Shown here: piece by piece, positions 36,151 to 45,731 of the stretch
Layout of the letters: every line of letters begins with the position of its first letter
Numbering within the stretch: the stretch's first letter is position 1
Source: Thermotogota bacterium ADurb.Bin062
GTDB lineage: Bacteria; Thermotogota; Thermotogae; MWEM01
Length of the DNA stretch: 64,000 nt
NCBI GenBank assembly: GCA_002071085.1
Contig: MWEM01000001.1
Location: 37,104 to 101,103, forward strand
Direction of reading: 5' to 3'
Notes under the pieces: generated by a model
Seen by the model: only the letters and a program-made list of their open reading frames with translations
The model's database searches: none
Told to the model about the DNA's origin: nothing
Position numbers and translations under genes: made by a program

Positions 36151-38048
36151 GCTCGGGCACGCAATCGGGCAAGGGCCGGTCTTTACCCCAAAACTTTTCT
36201 TTAGGCGCTCGCCCCGGGGCGGGCGGACGAGGCGGGGCGCGGTTCGGGCCACCGGTTCAAAAAGCGAAAGACCCGAAGGGCACTCTGAAAAAGTTGGTGA
36301 GGTACCTTCGCCCCCACTTGTTCGGACTCTTCGTGATCATCCTTCTGACGATCGGAGGGAGCGTGTTTTCGGTTTTCTCCCCTAAGGTGCTGGGGAAAGC
36401 CATCACCGTTCTCTACGATGGGTTCGCCGCCAAACTCGCTCACGTTCCCAACGCTTCGCTGGATTTCCAGACGATCGGTCAGACTACCCTCGTATTGGCC
36501 GTGTTGTACCTATTCAGTATTCTTTTCAATTACCTACAGCAGTTCTGGATGATTGGCATCACGCAAAAGATCATTCGGCAGCTTCGTTCAGAAGTTATGG
36601 AAAAGTTGACGCGACTCCCGCTCAAGTACTTTGATACCCACACTCACGGAGAGATACTCAGCCGGGTGACCAACGACGTGGACAACCTCAGCAACACCAT
36701 GCAGCAGAGTTTGACTCAATTGCTCTCTTCTTTGGTCACGTTGTGCGGCGTTACGATCATCATGTTCACCATCAATGCGCCATTGGCCGCTCTGACCTTG
36801 GTGACTTTCCCATTGAGCCTTTTCGTGATCTCCTTCGTCACCAAACGCTCCCAGCGGTATTTTATCCAGCAGCAGAAGTCCTTGGGCCAATTGAACGGGC
36901 ATGTCGAAGAAATGTATGGCGGCCATATCGCAGTCAAATCCTACAATCAGGAGAAAACCTCGATCGCTGGGTTCTCTCACTACAATGACGAGCTCTTCCA
37001 ATCGGGATGGAAGGCGAACTTCATCTCCGGTTTGATTATGCCAATGATGCACATCATTGGGAATCTGGGCTACATCTTAGTCGCGATTGTCGGCGGAATT
37101 TTCGTCGCCAGACGGACGATCACGCTCGGGGACGTTCAAGCCTTCTTCCAGTATTCGAAGCAGTTCAACCAACCGGTGACCCAAGTGGCGAGCATTATGA
37201 ATTTGATTCAATCGACGATCGCTTCGGCCGAGCGGGTTTTTGAAATTCTGGAGGAGGCTCCGGAACCGGCCGACCCCGAGACGCGAGGATTCGTCGAGCC
37301 AGTGGAAGGGCGAGTCGCATTCGAAAACGTCTCCTTCCGTTATTTGCCGAACAAACCGCTCATCGACGACCTGAACCTGTCGATCGAGCCAGGTCAGATG
37401 GTAGCCATCGTCGGCCCGACCGGCGCGGGGAAGACCACCCTCGTGAACCTCTTGTTGCGTTTTTACGATATACAGAAAGGCCGTTTACTGGTGGATGAAA
37501 CGGACATTCGAAGCTTCCCACGGAGCGAGTTGCGGAACATATTCGGGATGGTGCTTCAAGAGACCTGGTTGTTCAACGGGACGATCCGCGAGAACATCGC
37601 CTACGGTAAAGAGGGCGCGACCGCTGAGGAGGTCATCGCCGCGGCGAAAGCGGCGAACGCCCACCACTTCATACGGGCTCTACCAGAAGGGTACGATACC
37701 TTCATCAACGAAGAGGCCTCAAACCTCTCCCAAGGCGAAAAACAGCTCTTGACCATCGCCCGGGCGTTTCTAAGAGACCCCGACATCCTCATTCTGGACG
37801 AAGCGACGAGCAGCGTCGACACGTTGACCGAGGTCTCCATACAGCGGGCGATGAGGGACCTGACACAGGGTAGAACCAGCTTCGTGATCGCGCATCGACT
37901 CTCCACCATTAAAAACGCCGATATCATCTTAACGATGAATGAGGGCAAGATCATAGAAACCGGGAATCATCGACAGCTTCTCGAGAAACGCGGGTTTTAC
38001 GCCGATCTGTACGCGAGTCAGTTCACGGGGCGTCAGGCGGTCTCTTGA
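36147..38048 (+). CDS. Heterodimeric ABC exporter subunit with consensus ATP site
   Basis: This 633-residue partner has a Gly/Arg-rich cytoplasmic extension (about residues 1-45, GARPGAGGRGGARFGPP), six membrane helices and a nucleotide-binding domain with Walker A GPTGAGKTTLV, a full Walker B ILILDEATSSVDT with the catalytic Glu, and a changed signature NLSQGEKQLLTIARA. That combination matches TM288-like subunits: the two chains together make one working and one degenerate ATP site. Confidence 0.93.
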   Translation: MSSGTQSGKGRSLPQNFSLGARPGAGGRGGARFGPPVQKAKDPKGTLKKLVRYLRPHLFGLFVIILLTIGGSVFSVFSPKVLGKAITVLYDGFAAKLAHVPNASLDFQTIGQTTLVLAVLYLFSILFNYLQQFWMIGITQKIIRQLRSEVMEKLTRLPLKYFDTHTHGEILSRVTNDVDNLSNTMQQSLTQLLSSLVTLCGVTIIMFTINAPLAALTLVTFPLSLFVISFVTKRSQRYFIQQQKSLGQLNGHVEEMYGGHIAVKSYNQEKTSIAGFSHYNDELFQSGWKANFISGLIMPMMHIIGNLGYILVAIVGGIFVARRTITLGDVQAFFQYSKQFNQPVTQVASIMNLIQSTIASAERVFEILEEAPEPADPETRGFVEPVEGRVAFENVSFRYLPNKPLIDDLNLSIEPGQMVAIVGPTGAGKTTLVNLLLRFYDIQKGRLLVDETDIRSFPRSELRNIFGMVLQETWLFNGTIRENIAYGKEGATAEEVIAAAKAANAHHFIRALPEGYDTFINEEASNLSQGEKQLLTIARAFLRDPDILILDEATSSVDTLTEVSIQRAMRDLTQGRTSFVIAHRLSTIKNADIILTMNEGKIIETGNHRQLLEKRGFYADLYASQFTGRQAVS

Positions 38049-38077
38049 GGCATAGTTATAGAGTAAGCGGCCAAATC

Positions 38078-38130
38078 GTGTGGGTCAAGTTATGGGGTGA
38101 CATAACTAAGAGGTTCATCGCGGGGTAACC
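38078..38130 (+). repeat. 53-bp dispersed element, copy 1
   Basis: All 53 bases are identical to 45291-45343. It starts GTGTGGGTCAAG, contains the palindrome AGTTATG-GGGTGA-CATAACT and ends TCGCGGGGTAACC. A diverged reverse copy lies at 18419-18465. Confidence 0.92.
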
Positions 38131-38375
38131 GGCGGGCTGATTTCGGTGTGTGGGGTTATCGCGGGGTAAGTGGTTTTTACGACCCCGCGATACGCCCTTA
38201 GCCCCTTCTACGCCGCGATCAACTCGTACAGAAGCGTATCGCGCCGTCGCGGAAAGAAGAAGCGTTTACGCCGCGATGACCTTGTGGGGTTATCGCGGGG
38301 TAACCAGCGGGCTGACTTCGGAAGCCCGCGAAGTCTCGCGATTAGCCTTTTACTTTTGTGGTGTGCCCTGGGAAC

Positions 38376-38393
38376 GCCGAACTTCAGTTTGGC
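38376..38393. repeat. 18-bp palindrome
   Basis: GCCGAACTTCAGTTTGGC, one mismatch, flanked by GGGAAC and ATGTC, that is, the reverse orientation. Confidence 0.8.
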
Positions 38394-38705
38394 ATGTCAC
38401 GGGTTATCGCGGGGTAACCAACGGGACCCCGCGATACGCTCTGTTGCCTTTCTCTTTTCAAAAAACATGCAGCACTATAGTTCGGCGTTCTCAGGCTAGC
38501 GTTCCACACTAAATTCTGGGTTGGTTATAATCTCTACACCGTGTCCTCCGTGCGAACCCTGTTTTTTATCTTTTGAACAAACGAAAACCGGGGTATCGCG
38601 CCGTCGCGAAAAGAAGGTGCGCTTACGCCGCGATGACCGTCGAGATTCCGCGATACTAACGAATTCCAGCGATGCGCTCTCTCCCGTCTTACGTTTTTGA
38701 AACAT

Positions 38706-38723
38706 GCCAACTTAAAAATTGGC
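38706..38723. repeat. 18-bp palindrome
   Basis: GCCAACTTAAAAATTGGC with flanks ACAT and GTTCCCA, forward orientation. Confidence 0.75.
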
Positions 38724-38804
38724 GTTCCCAAGGCATTTTCAGGTGTTCCCAGAGATACAGGCCGACTCGAAATCGGCTCCACACGGAGTCGAATATTCAG
38801 CCCT

Positions 38805-40574
38805 TCAGGCCAAGCGAATGAACTCGTCGATCTTTTCTTCGATCATTCGCAGAGATTTTTTCCAAAACGCCGTCTGGTTGACATCGATCCCAGCGATACT
38901 TCCAATTTCGGCGACGCTGTTTTTACCGGTTTCCGCGAGCAGTTGAGGGTAGGAAGCGACGAAGGCCTCGCGATTATCTAAGTACTCGGCGTACAATCCC
39001 TTCCCGAACAGGAGCCCGAAAGCGTAGGGGAAGTTGTAAAAGTTGTTGTCGGCGCTATAGTAATGGGGCTTGTTGATCCACATATAGGGGTGCAGGACCT
39101 CCGGGGCCAACCCGTCGCCGTAAGCCTTCATTTGGGCGTTTTTCATCGCTTCTTTCAACTGCGCCACACTCAATGAACCGTCCTCACGGCGCTGGATCAG
39201 CTCCGTTTCAAAGAGATAGCGACTGTAGATATCGACGATGACTTGGGCGGCCGAGCTGATCTGGTGCTCCAGTATGGCCAGTTTCGCCGCCTCGCTCGCC
39301 TGAGCGTAGGCGGCGTCGGTGACGATCGTTTCGCAAAAGATCGAGGCCGTTTCGGCCAACGGCATCGTGTAGTGGCTGTTGAGAAGCGATTGTTCCCGCA
39401 AGCACTCTCCGTGATACCCGTGCCCCAGTTCGTGGGCGAGGGTGGTCATATTGTTAAAACTCCCGTTGAAATTCGCCATAATGCGGCTCTCGTTGATCAC
39501 TCTCACGTTGTAGCAGAACGCCCCGCCCCGCTTTCCCTCCCTCGGGAGCGCGTCTATCCACCGGTTTTCGAAGGCGCGCTTCGCGAAGTTCGACAGGTGG
39601 GCGCTGAAAGAGGCGAAGCGATCGATAATAAAGGCAGCAGCTTCTTCGTAGGTGTACCGCAAGTCTATGTCCCCGATCGGGGCGAACAGGTCATAGAAAG
39701 GCAATCCTGTTGGGTGACCGAGTAGCTGCGCTTTTTTCTTGAAGTATCTTCCGAAAGCGGGCAAAGAGTCCCTGATGGCCCCCAGCATGCTGTCCAGCGT
39801 GGTTTTCTCTACGCGCGAATCCCGAAGCGTTTTCTCCAGAACCGATGTGTATCCTCTGGCTTTCGCCAGCGTGATCGCTTCCCCCTTGATCCCGTTCAAA
39901 CAGGCGGCCGAAGCGTCCTCTATCGATCGGTAGCTTTCTATTTCCGCTTCGAAAGCGGCCTTTCGAGTTTTTTGGTCTCGATCGTAAGCCATATTCCTGA
40001 CTACCGGTAACGGCAGCTTTTTCACCCCCTCTACTAAAGGCACTTCCACGAGCAAGGTGGAAGAGACCACGTTCTGGAGCTTGGCCCACGCGGCGGATCC
40101 CGTCTGTGCCATCTTCGCCGCTAAGGCTTCCTCCGCGTCGCTCAGGAGATAACGGCCGTTGTCACGCCATTCGGTGAGGACGAACCGATGCTCGTCCGTC
40201 AGTCCGCCGCTTCCGAACAGTCCTTCAAAGTCTTCGAGTCCGGTGAGCCAACGTCGGAATTTCACCTGGGGTACCTTCAGTGTGGAAAGAAAGGACTCCA
40301 TACGCTCCACCACTTTCAAAGCCCTCGCGTTTTTCACTTCGACGCTTAGGCTAAGGTTCGCGAAAGCCGAGATTCGATAGGCTTTGTGGTAAATCCTCAA
40401 AAGCCTGTTCAGATACCCCTCCACTGTTTCGCTAGGGTGTTCGCCTTTGCCGAGGTGGTGGTCTACCCAGGTCGTCAACTCATCCAACGACTCTTTGACG
40501 AAGGCCATATCCCTCTCGAAAGCTGGATCTTCAAAGGATGGATATAACGTCTCTAAACTCCATTTCATTTCCAT
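38805..40574 (-). CDS. pepF: Oligoendopeptidase F (M3 family)
   Basis: This cytosolic zinc peptidase cuts short peptides. The 589 residues carry the M3 site HELGHGYHGE (HExxH at about 381-385) with the downstream acidic ligand region PLAETASIFCETIV, and end in a helical tail (GIDVNQTAFWKKSLRMIEEK). I chose the ATG at 40574 because GAGGAGG lies 6 nt upstream. It is the last gene of the rlmB operon, 14 nt after an unknown gene. Confidence 0.94.
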   Translation of the reverse strand: MEMKWSLETLYPSFEDPAFERDMAFVKESLDELTTWVDHHLGKGEHPSETVEGYLNRLLRIYHKAYRISAFANLSLSVEVKNARALKVVERMESFLSTLKVPQVKFRRWLTGLEDFEGLFGSGGLTDEHRFVLTEWRDNGRYLLSDAEEALAAKMAQTGSAAWAKLQNVVSSTLLVEVPLVEGVKKLPLPVVRNMAYDRDQKTRKAAFEAEIESYRSIEDASAACLNGIKGEAITLAKARGYTSVLEKTLRDSRVEKTTLDSMLGAIRDSLPAFGRYFKKKAQLLGHPTGLPFYDLFAPIGDIDLRYTYEEAAAFIIDRFASFSAHLSNFAKRAFENRWIDALPREGKRGGAFCYNVRVINESRIMANFNGSFNNMTTLAHELGHGYHGECLREQSLLNSHYTMPLAETASIFCETIVTDAAYAQASEAAKLAILEHQISSAAQVIVDIYSRYLFETELIQRREDGSLSVAQLKEAMKNAQMKAYGDGLAPEVLHPYMWINKPHYYSADNNFYNFPYAFGLLFGKGLYAEYLDNREAFVASYPQLLAETGKNSVAEIGSIAGIDVNQTAFWKKSLRMIEEKIDEFIRLA

Positions 40575-40588
40575 ATGCTGCCTCCTCA

Positions 40589-41374
40589 TTAGGTGTCTTC
40601 TCTATCGATTTCATATTTAGGGAAACCCAAGGGGATGTGGCAAGAAAACAGCTCGGCTTCCTTTTGTAGATGAAAGCCCTTGTTATAACAGGGCTTGTCG
40701 GCTCCCCAAATCGACGGCCCTGTGACATAGACACGCTCGGGCGAAATCAGCAAGAAGAAAAGGTCGAATTGTAGGCTCCGGCCCCCTGCGAAGATTTCGA
40801 GGTCACTCGCGATTTCCGGAGTATAGACCACCACCAATCGGCCCTCTGGCCCGGCGAGACGGGACAGACACGATGGGTCTATAAGAGCTTCCGGGCTGCA
40901 AAAAGCCACCCTAGAGGTTGGGCTTTCCGGTCGGCAGGCCCTATACCATACGCTGTCTTTGATTGGGGTCTCGATTATTTCCGTAGAACCGTCCGAATAA
41001 TACCAGACTCCCTTCGGGCAAGAGTCGCCGAGGGGAAGAAAGAGGTGTAGACGGTACTGTGTCGCCAGTTCCGAAAAAAACGTGCGCCAGTGGCCTTTCG
41101 TGGCTTTTCGCGAGAAACCGTCGGCTTTATATAGAGGTAAGAGCGCGATAGTGGACCCTACGCGCCACGCGCCATTGATGCCGCCGTAAAGGTTCACCTC
41201 AAATCGTTTGGCCGGCTCCCCCACGGAGGATCTGTCGAGGTAGACCGAGTACAGGTCGAGATCGGATTCCATTCTCGGGGTTTTGCGAAAAGATGCCCGT
41301 GATTGTTTGAGGAGTTCGTCCAGCATGTGTTTCGCCTTCCGCTCCCGCCACCATTCACTCACGCTCGGGATCAT
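40589..41374 (-). CDS. Unknown protein in the mutL operon
   Basis: I do not recognise this 261-residue protein. It is soluble, with no signal or membrane helix, an N-terminal helix (MLDELLKQSRASFRK), aromatic-rich strands (FEVNLYGGINGAWRVGSTIA), and RLHLFLPLGDSCPKGVWYYSDGS and RLVVVYTPEIASDLEIF further on. The start is uncertain: ATG 41374 overlaps the nuclease gene by 20 nt, while ATG 41326 with GGAAGG upstream is equally possible. It lies between the bifunctional-nuclease gene and pepF. Confidence 0.65.
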   Translation of the reverse strand: MIPSVSEWWRERKAKHMLDELLKQSRASFRKTPRMESDLDLYSVYLDRSSVGEPAKRFEVNLYGGINGAWRVGSTIALLPLYKADGFSRKATKGHWRTFFSELATQYRLHLFLPLGDSCPKGVWYYSDGSTEIIETPIKDSVWYRACRPESPTSRVAFCSPEALIDPSCLSRLAGPEGRLVVVYTPEIASDLEIFAGGRSLQFDLFFLLISPERVYVTGPSIWGADKPCYNKGFHLQKEAELFSCHIPLGFPKYEIDREDT

Positions 41375-41945
41375 CGTCTTCTAAAAAGGTGTCCGGAAAC
41401 GACCCTCCCTCTTCTCGATCGGCCTTCTCCTTCTCCAAATGGTGTTTCAGTTCTTCCAGATTGAAGGACTGCAGGAATTCGTGGAACTTCTGGTCTTCGT
41501 CGGTTATTTTCTTTTGAACCTCTATGGGTATCGCGGTTTCCAAGATCACCTCGCTGGAAATATAGATCGGCAGGTTCAGTTTCGCGGCGATAATGATCCC
41601 GTCGGACGCGCGGCAATCGACCTCCAGGTTCGTCGGTTCCAAGTCTTCGTCTTGAGGGAGTCCAAATTTGGTGATGAAGAGTTTGGCGTGGAAAACGCCG
41701 TGTTTTAGGGAGTGAATCGTCACCCGCGTGGGTTTGGCCTGGAATGCGCGCATGACGCTGATCAGCAGATCGTGTGTGAGGGGCCTTTCCAACTTCACTT
41801 TTTCTAACGTCATACCCAATGTCCAAGCCTCGCATCCGCCTATCCATATATGAACGGCTTGATTCGTGTTTTCGATAAGCAGTTGGACAATCGGCGCGTT
41901 GTGTTCCGCATCCTTGAACAAACCGCTAATGATTGCTCTTTTCAT
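41355..41945 (-). CDS. Bifunctional nuclease (BFN/DUF151) domain protein
   Basis: The 196-residue protein matches the BFN family: APIVQLLIENTNQAVHIWIG, EAWTLGMTLEKVKLERPLTH, TRVTIHSLKHGVFHAKLFI and the conserved VDCRASDGIIIAAKLNLPIYIS. Plant and bacterial relatives have been reported to cut RNA and DNA; the true role is uncertain. A charged C-terminal tail follows. The ATG at 41945 has AAGGAG upstream and overlaps plsC by 20 nt. Confidence 0.88.
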   Translation of the reverse strand: MKRAIISGLFKDAEHNAPIVQLLIENTNQAVHIWIGGCEAWTLGMTLEKVKLERPLTHDLLISVMRAFQAKPTRVTIHSLKHGVFHAKLFITKFGLPQDEDLEPTNLEVDCRASDGIIIAAKLNLPIYISSEVILETAIPIEVQKKITDEDQKFHEFLQSFNLEELKHHLEKEKADREEGGSFPDTFLEDDDPERE

Positions 41946-42705
41946 TTTCCATCTCCTTTTTCTTCGCTTGCATCTCCGAATGAAGAAAGCGACTGAGTTG
42001 TTCCTCATCCGGATGGTCTTCGGGATGCACAGCTTCCAAAACCTCGGCCTTGACCTGCGCCCGAAGGGCGAAAAAAGACCCTTTCGGCATCACGTATTGC
42101 GTGCCTTCGATGACGACGGGAATGATCGGAACCTTCGCGATATAGGCTAACTTAAGGCTGTTCTTTTGAAAGGGCCCCATCTTCCCGTCAACGCTCCGCG
42201 TACCTTCCGGAAACAAAGCGAAAGGCGTGCCCTCTTTTAAATGTTCGATCGCTTTTCTCAGAGAGGCGATCGCTTGTTTCGGGTCTTTCCGGTCGATAAA
42301 GTACCCGACTTGACTCACCGCTCTTCCGAAGAAGGGCAATTTACTGAACTCCTTCTTCGCCATCAAGAACGCATTCGGACTCAGGAACCCCAACACGAGG
42401 CTGACATCGAAGAAGCTTTGATGATTGGCTATGAGTAGGTAGGCCCCTGTGTCGGGCAACCGTTCCATATGACGTATCTGGGGTTTCATCCCTAACCAAA
42501 CAAAGCATCTCTGACAAAATCGTCGCACTTTAGGGCGAACGTACTGTTGCCACTCTCGCTTCCCCTTCGTTTTCTTGATCCGTTCGGCTTTCGAGAACAC
42601 GAAAAAGCTGTACACGACGTACCCGGAGAACAAGAACCCCATCCAAAGCCGCTGAATGAAAAGGGGCGGGGTGTGCGATATCTTTTCGTCAATCGTTTTT
42701 CTCAT
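41926..42705 (-). CDS. plsC: 1-acyl-sn-glycerol-3-phosphate acyltransferase
   Basis: PlsC makes phosphatidic acid at the inner membrane. The 259 residues include an N-terminal membrane segment (MGFLFSGYVVYSFFVFS), the catalytic NHQSFFD (HX4D) and the phosphate-binding FPEGTRSVDGKMGPFQKN. IIPVVIEGT also matches. It follows mutL after 2 nt. Confidence 0.93.
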   Translation of the reverse strand: MRKTIDEKISHTPPLFIQRLWMGFLFSGYVVYSFFVFSKAERIKKTKGKREWQQYVRPKVRRFCQRCFVWLGMKPQIRHMERLPDTGAYLLIANHQSFFDVSLVLGFLSPNAFLMAKKEFSKLPFFGRAVSQVGYFIDRKDPKQAIASLRKAIEHLKEGTPFALFPEGTRSVDGKMGPFQKNSLKLAYIAKVPIIPVVIEGTQYVMPKGSFFALRAQVKAEVLEAVHPEDHPDEEQLSRFLHSEMQAKKKEMENEKSNH

Positions 42706-42707
42706 CG

Positions 42708-44462
42708 TTACCTCTCGAAGAAGCGATCGAGTTCTTTAAATGTGAGGCGGAAGCGTACAGGCCTGCCGTGCGGGCACGTCGTGATACCCTTCCGCTCGAT
42801 TAGAGAAACCAAATCCTCCGCTTGTGCCACCGTGAAAGTGTCTCCTGTGCGAAAGGCTTGCTTGCACGCGACGGAGGCAAAAATGCGCCGGAATACCTCG
42901 GGCATCGGTTCGATGGTGGACAGGCGCAGCTCCTCTAGAATATCCAAGAGGATCGATTCTCCATCTTGCAATCCGATCTTTTGGGGAATGCCTTCCAACA
43001 GATACCGTTGGTCCTGTTTCTTAAACCGGAAACCGAACTGTTCCAAGGCAAGGCGGTGCTCTTCTATCAGATTCGTTTGCAAGGGAGTCAGGTGGATTGG
43101 GATCGGCTCCAGCACCTCTTGAGATGCCACCTTCCCGTTATTAGCGGCGATCTCGTCAAAAAGGAGCCGCTCGTGGGCGGCGTGGAAATCGATGAAGAAC
43201 ACCCCGTCCGGGTCTTCGCCGAGTACGTATCTTCTACCGACGACCGTCAATACCCGTTGTGACCCGGGTTGCGTCGGTTCTAGAGTAAACTCGTTCGCTC
43301 GCGCAGCCCTCATCAACGTGGGCTCTGGCTTCGAAAAAAAGGGTTCCGGCTTCGCGTAGATCCTCTCTGCCGTGTCCACCGGTGGAGAAGGGGTCCTGAA
43401 AAACGCCGGGCGTTCTCGTTCGAGTGGCTCTGCCCGTTGAGGGACCGCTCCGCCGGCTTCGGGGAGCGCGATCTCCGGGACTGTTTCTTGCGCCCGTTTC
43501 TGCAGCAGTTTCTGAACCAGGTGAAAAACCCACTCGGAACGGGCGAACTGCACCTCCATTTTTTGGGGATGAACGTTGATATCGACGAAGTCCGTCGGTA
43601 GAGTTAAGAACAGTAAAAGGAAAGGGTGTGACTTTTTTGCGAATACCGGCTCCATCGCGCCATCGATGGCGGCATAGATAATCGGGTTTTTCACGAGGCG
43701 CCCGTTCACGAAGGTGTGAATGGCCGACCGATTCCGTCGATAATACTTGTGGTCGGCGATGTAAGCCGAGGCGGTTAGCCCTTGGAAGTGTTCTTCCAAA
43801 AACTGCCATTCCGTTCTATCGATACCTTGAAAAAGCGTTGGTAGGCGATCCAACAGCGTCTGTTTGGGCACTTCGTACAACGTCTCGGCATCTTTTTCTA
43901 TTCTGAACCGGATTTGCGGAAAGGAGATCAAGAAGTTTTCTAGCAGCTCCATCAGTTTTCGTTCTTCAGAAACGGGAGATTTCAGGAACTTCCTGCGCGC
44001 GGGAACGTTGAAGAACAGGTTTCGCACTTCGATCTCCGTTCCGACCCCGACGTTGACCCGCTTGGATTCCAGCACGCTCCCGCCGCGAACGTACAATCGA
44101 ATTCCGGTCTCTTCGCCGATGTACCTGGAAACGAGGATCGTTTCGGAAACCGCCGTTATCGCCGCGAGCGCCTCGCCCCGAAATCCAAAGGTTCCCAAGG
44201 CGGAGAGGTCTTCCCAACTCGAGAGTTTGCTCGTCGCGTGCGGCAGGATCGATTGCGTGATGTCCGTTTCGGACATGCCGATGCCGTTATCCTTGACGCA
44301 GATGGCGTCGATGCCCCCGTTTTGAAAACGGATCGTCAGGGCGGTGGCCTGCGCGTCGAGCGCGTTCTCCACCAGTTCTTTCAGCACGCAGGCAGGATTG
44401 GCGACCACCTCGCCCGCGGCGATCTTCATATAGACTTCAGGGGGCAGGCTCCGTATTGTCAT
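42708..44462 (-). CDS. mutL: DNA mismatch repair protein MutL
   Basis: MutL couples mismatch recognition to strand removal. The 584 residues show the GHKL ATPase motifs KELVENALDAQATALTI, VKDNGIGMSETD and ALGTFGFRGEALAAI, a linker of about residues 335-395, and a C-terminal dimer domain. The ending CPHGRPVRFRLTFKELDRFF and the earlier SVACKQAFRTGDTFT resemble the metal-binding parts of endonuclease-type MutL. No mutS is in the window. It follows rlmB with a 1-nt gap. Confidence 0.96.
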   Translation of the reverse strand: MTIRSLPPEVYMKIAAGEVVANPACVLKELVENALDAQATALTIRFQNGGIDAICVKDNGIGMSETDITQSILPHATSKLSSWEDLSALGTFGFRGEALAAITAVSETILVSRYIGEETGIRLYVRGGSVLESKRVNVGVGTEIEVRNLFFNVPARRKFLKSPVSEERKLMELLENFLISFPQIRFRIEKDAETLYEVPKQTLLDRLPTLFQGIDRTEWQFLEEHFQGLTASAYIADHKYYRRNRSAIHTFVNGRLVKNPIIYAAIDGAMEPVFAKKSHPFLLLFLTLPTDFVDINVHPQKMEVQFARSEWVFHLVQKLLQKRAQETVPEIALPEAGGAVPQRAEPLERERPAFFRTPSPPVDTAERIYAKPEPFFSKPEPTLMRAARANEFTLEPTQPGSQRVLTVVGRRYVLGEDPDGVFFIDFHAAHERLLFDEIAANNGKVASQEVLEPIPIHLTPLQTNLIEEHRLALEQFGFRFKKQDQRYLLEGIPQKIGLQDGESILLDILEELRLSTIEPMPEVFRRIFASVACKQAFRTGDTFTVAQAEDLVSLIERKGITTCPHGRPVRFRLTFKELDRFFER

Positions 44463-44463
44463 C

Positions 44464-45240
44464 TTAGGGTTCCCCCTCCTTCAAGACCTGCGGCTCTCTC
44501 GTTTCTGGGAAGAGCCGGCGCCGGAGGATTTCAAAACAGAGTATCCCCGCGCTAACGGAGACGTTCAAGGAATCAAACGGATTCGCCATCGGGATGGAGA
44601 CCGTCTCGTCACAGCTCTCCTTGACCAAGCGGCGCATCCCACTGCTTTCGTTTCCGAAAACCAAGCCAATTTTCGGCGGGAAGGCCACCAGTGGATAAGG
44701 GTGTCCGTCTTTCTCGGTTCCGTAAATCCAGAACCCTTTCTCCTTCGCCCGTTCCAAGGCTCGGCGGAGGTTGTTGACGATACAGATGGGCAACAGAAAA
44801 GCGCTCCCGGCGGACACTTTCACGACGGCAGGCGTGACGGAGGCGCTGTTGTCCTGACAGGTCACTACTCCGTCTACCCCGGCGGAGTAAGCCGTTCGGA
44901 TGATGGCGCCCAGATTGTGAGGATCCTGCACCTGGTCCAAGAAGACGAGGGAGGCGACGGGCGCGGGTTCGAGCTGTTCTAGGAGCTCTTCGTATTCCAG
45001 ATATTGGAAATCTTTGGTTTCGAGAACCACCCCCTGATGGGCAGCCCCTTTCCCAACCAACTGCTCGATCGTTTTTAAAGGCATCACGGTGACTGACACG
45101 TTCAGACCTTTGAGGAGCGATTCTTCCCGCTCGGATAAGCTCGCAGAAGGAGAAAGATACACTTTCTTGAGAATCGCGTTCTGTTGGCTTTTCAGCAACT
45201 CGGTTAGCGCGTTCTTTCCGTATAGATACACTCTGACCAC
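44464..45240 (-). CDS. rlmB: 23S rRNA 2'-O-ribose methyltransferase, RlmB/TrmH family
   Basis: This SPOUT methyltransferase probably methylates G2251 of 23S rRNA. The 258 residues have a short substrate-binding N-terminal domain (VYLYGKNALTELLKSQ) and the trefoil-knot motifs QDPHNLGAIIRTAYSAGVDG, GLVFGNESSGMRRLVKESCD and IPMANPFDSLNVSVSAGIL. Start is GTG at 45240 with AGGAGAGGA directly upstream; GTG at 45231 is an alternative. It is first in the operon. Confidence 0.9.
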   Translation of the reverse strand: MVRVYLYGKNALTELLKSQQNAILKKVYLSPSASLSEREESLLKGLNVSVTVMPLKTIEQLVGKGAAHQGVVLETKDFQYLEYEELLEQLEPAPVASLVFLDQVQDPHNLGAIIRTAYSAGVDGVVTCQDNSASVTPAVVKVSAGSAFLLPICIVNNLRRALERAKEKGFWIYGTEKDGHPYPLVAFPPKIGLVFGNESSGMRRLVKESCDETVSIPMANPFDSLNVSVSAGILCFEILRRRLFPETREPQVLKEGEP

Positions 45241-45255
45241 TCCTCTCCTTTTTGG

Positions 45256-45261
45256 ATTATA
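45256..45261 (-). promoter_or_regulatory. Extended -10 box of the rlmB-mutL operon
   Basis: The minus strand reads TGGTATAAT. The start codon lies only 16 nt downstream, so the leader would be very short. No good -35. Confidence 0.5.
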
Positions 45262-45290
45262 CCACGGCCGCGGGCTCCACCGTTTGGGTG

Positions 45291-45343
45291 GTGTGGGTCA
45301 AGTTATGGGGTGACATAACTAAGAGGTTCATCGCGGGGTAACC
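45291..45343 (+). repeat. 53-bp dispersed element, copy 2
   Basis: Identical in all 53 bases to 38078-38130. Confidence 0.92.
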
Positions 45344-45419
45344 AGCGGGCTGGCTTCTCGTGTGTTATCGCGGGGTAACCAACGTGACCCCGCGATCCGC
45401 CCTGTGAAAGCCTGAGAAC

Positions 45420-45437
45420 GCCACACTTTAGTGTGGC
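45420..45437. repeat. 18-bp perfect palindrome
   Basis: GCCACACTTTAGTGTGGC: 8-bp stem; differs from the GCCGAACT type by paired changes in both arms. Confidence 0.85.
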
Positions 45438-45603
45438 ACGGGTTCATTGTTCTCTCCGTGCCCTCTGTGCCCTCCGTGCGAACCCTGTTTTTCCAGACAT
45501 ATACAAATGCGTATCGCGCCGTCGCGAAAAGAAGAATCGCTTACGCCGCGATCTATGTTCTCTCTGCGCCCTCTGTGTGAGCCCTTTTTTCTTCATAAGA
45601 CAT

Positions 45604-45621
45604 GCCAACTTTAAAGTTGGC
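45604..45621. repeat. 18-bp perfect palindrome
   Basis: GCCAACTTTAAAGTTGGC, palindromic over all 18 bases, with flanks ACAT and GTTCCCA. Confidence 0.85.
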
Positions 45622-45731
45622 GTTCCCAAAACTATGCCGCACCAAAGAGTGGCGCTCCCAGAGTTGCGCTCCGGGGACGAGTACGTTCGTTCTACGAGAA
45701 ATTTGTTCATCGGAAATGAACCGAAATAGAG

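Larger units (their letters stand above)
38049..38804. repeat. Repeat mosaic between convergent genes
   Basis: No credible gene. The locus holds the 53-bp element (38078-38130), the GC-rich core (38234-38277 and 38592-38633), the 57-bp unit in minus orientation (38286-38342), a CTCCGTGCGAACCCTG-type segment (about 38540-38570) and 18-bp palindromes at 38376-38393, 38706-38723 and, degenerate, 38761-38777. Half palindromes occur near 38466-38515. Confidence 0.85.

Noticed and set aside
38150..38512. 120-aa and 109-aa ORFs in the repeat region
   Set aside because: Both are translations of dispersed repeats with no ribosome site or family resemblance.
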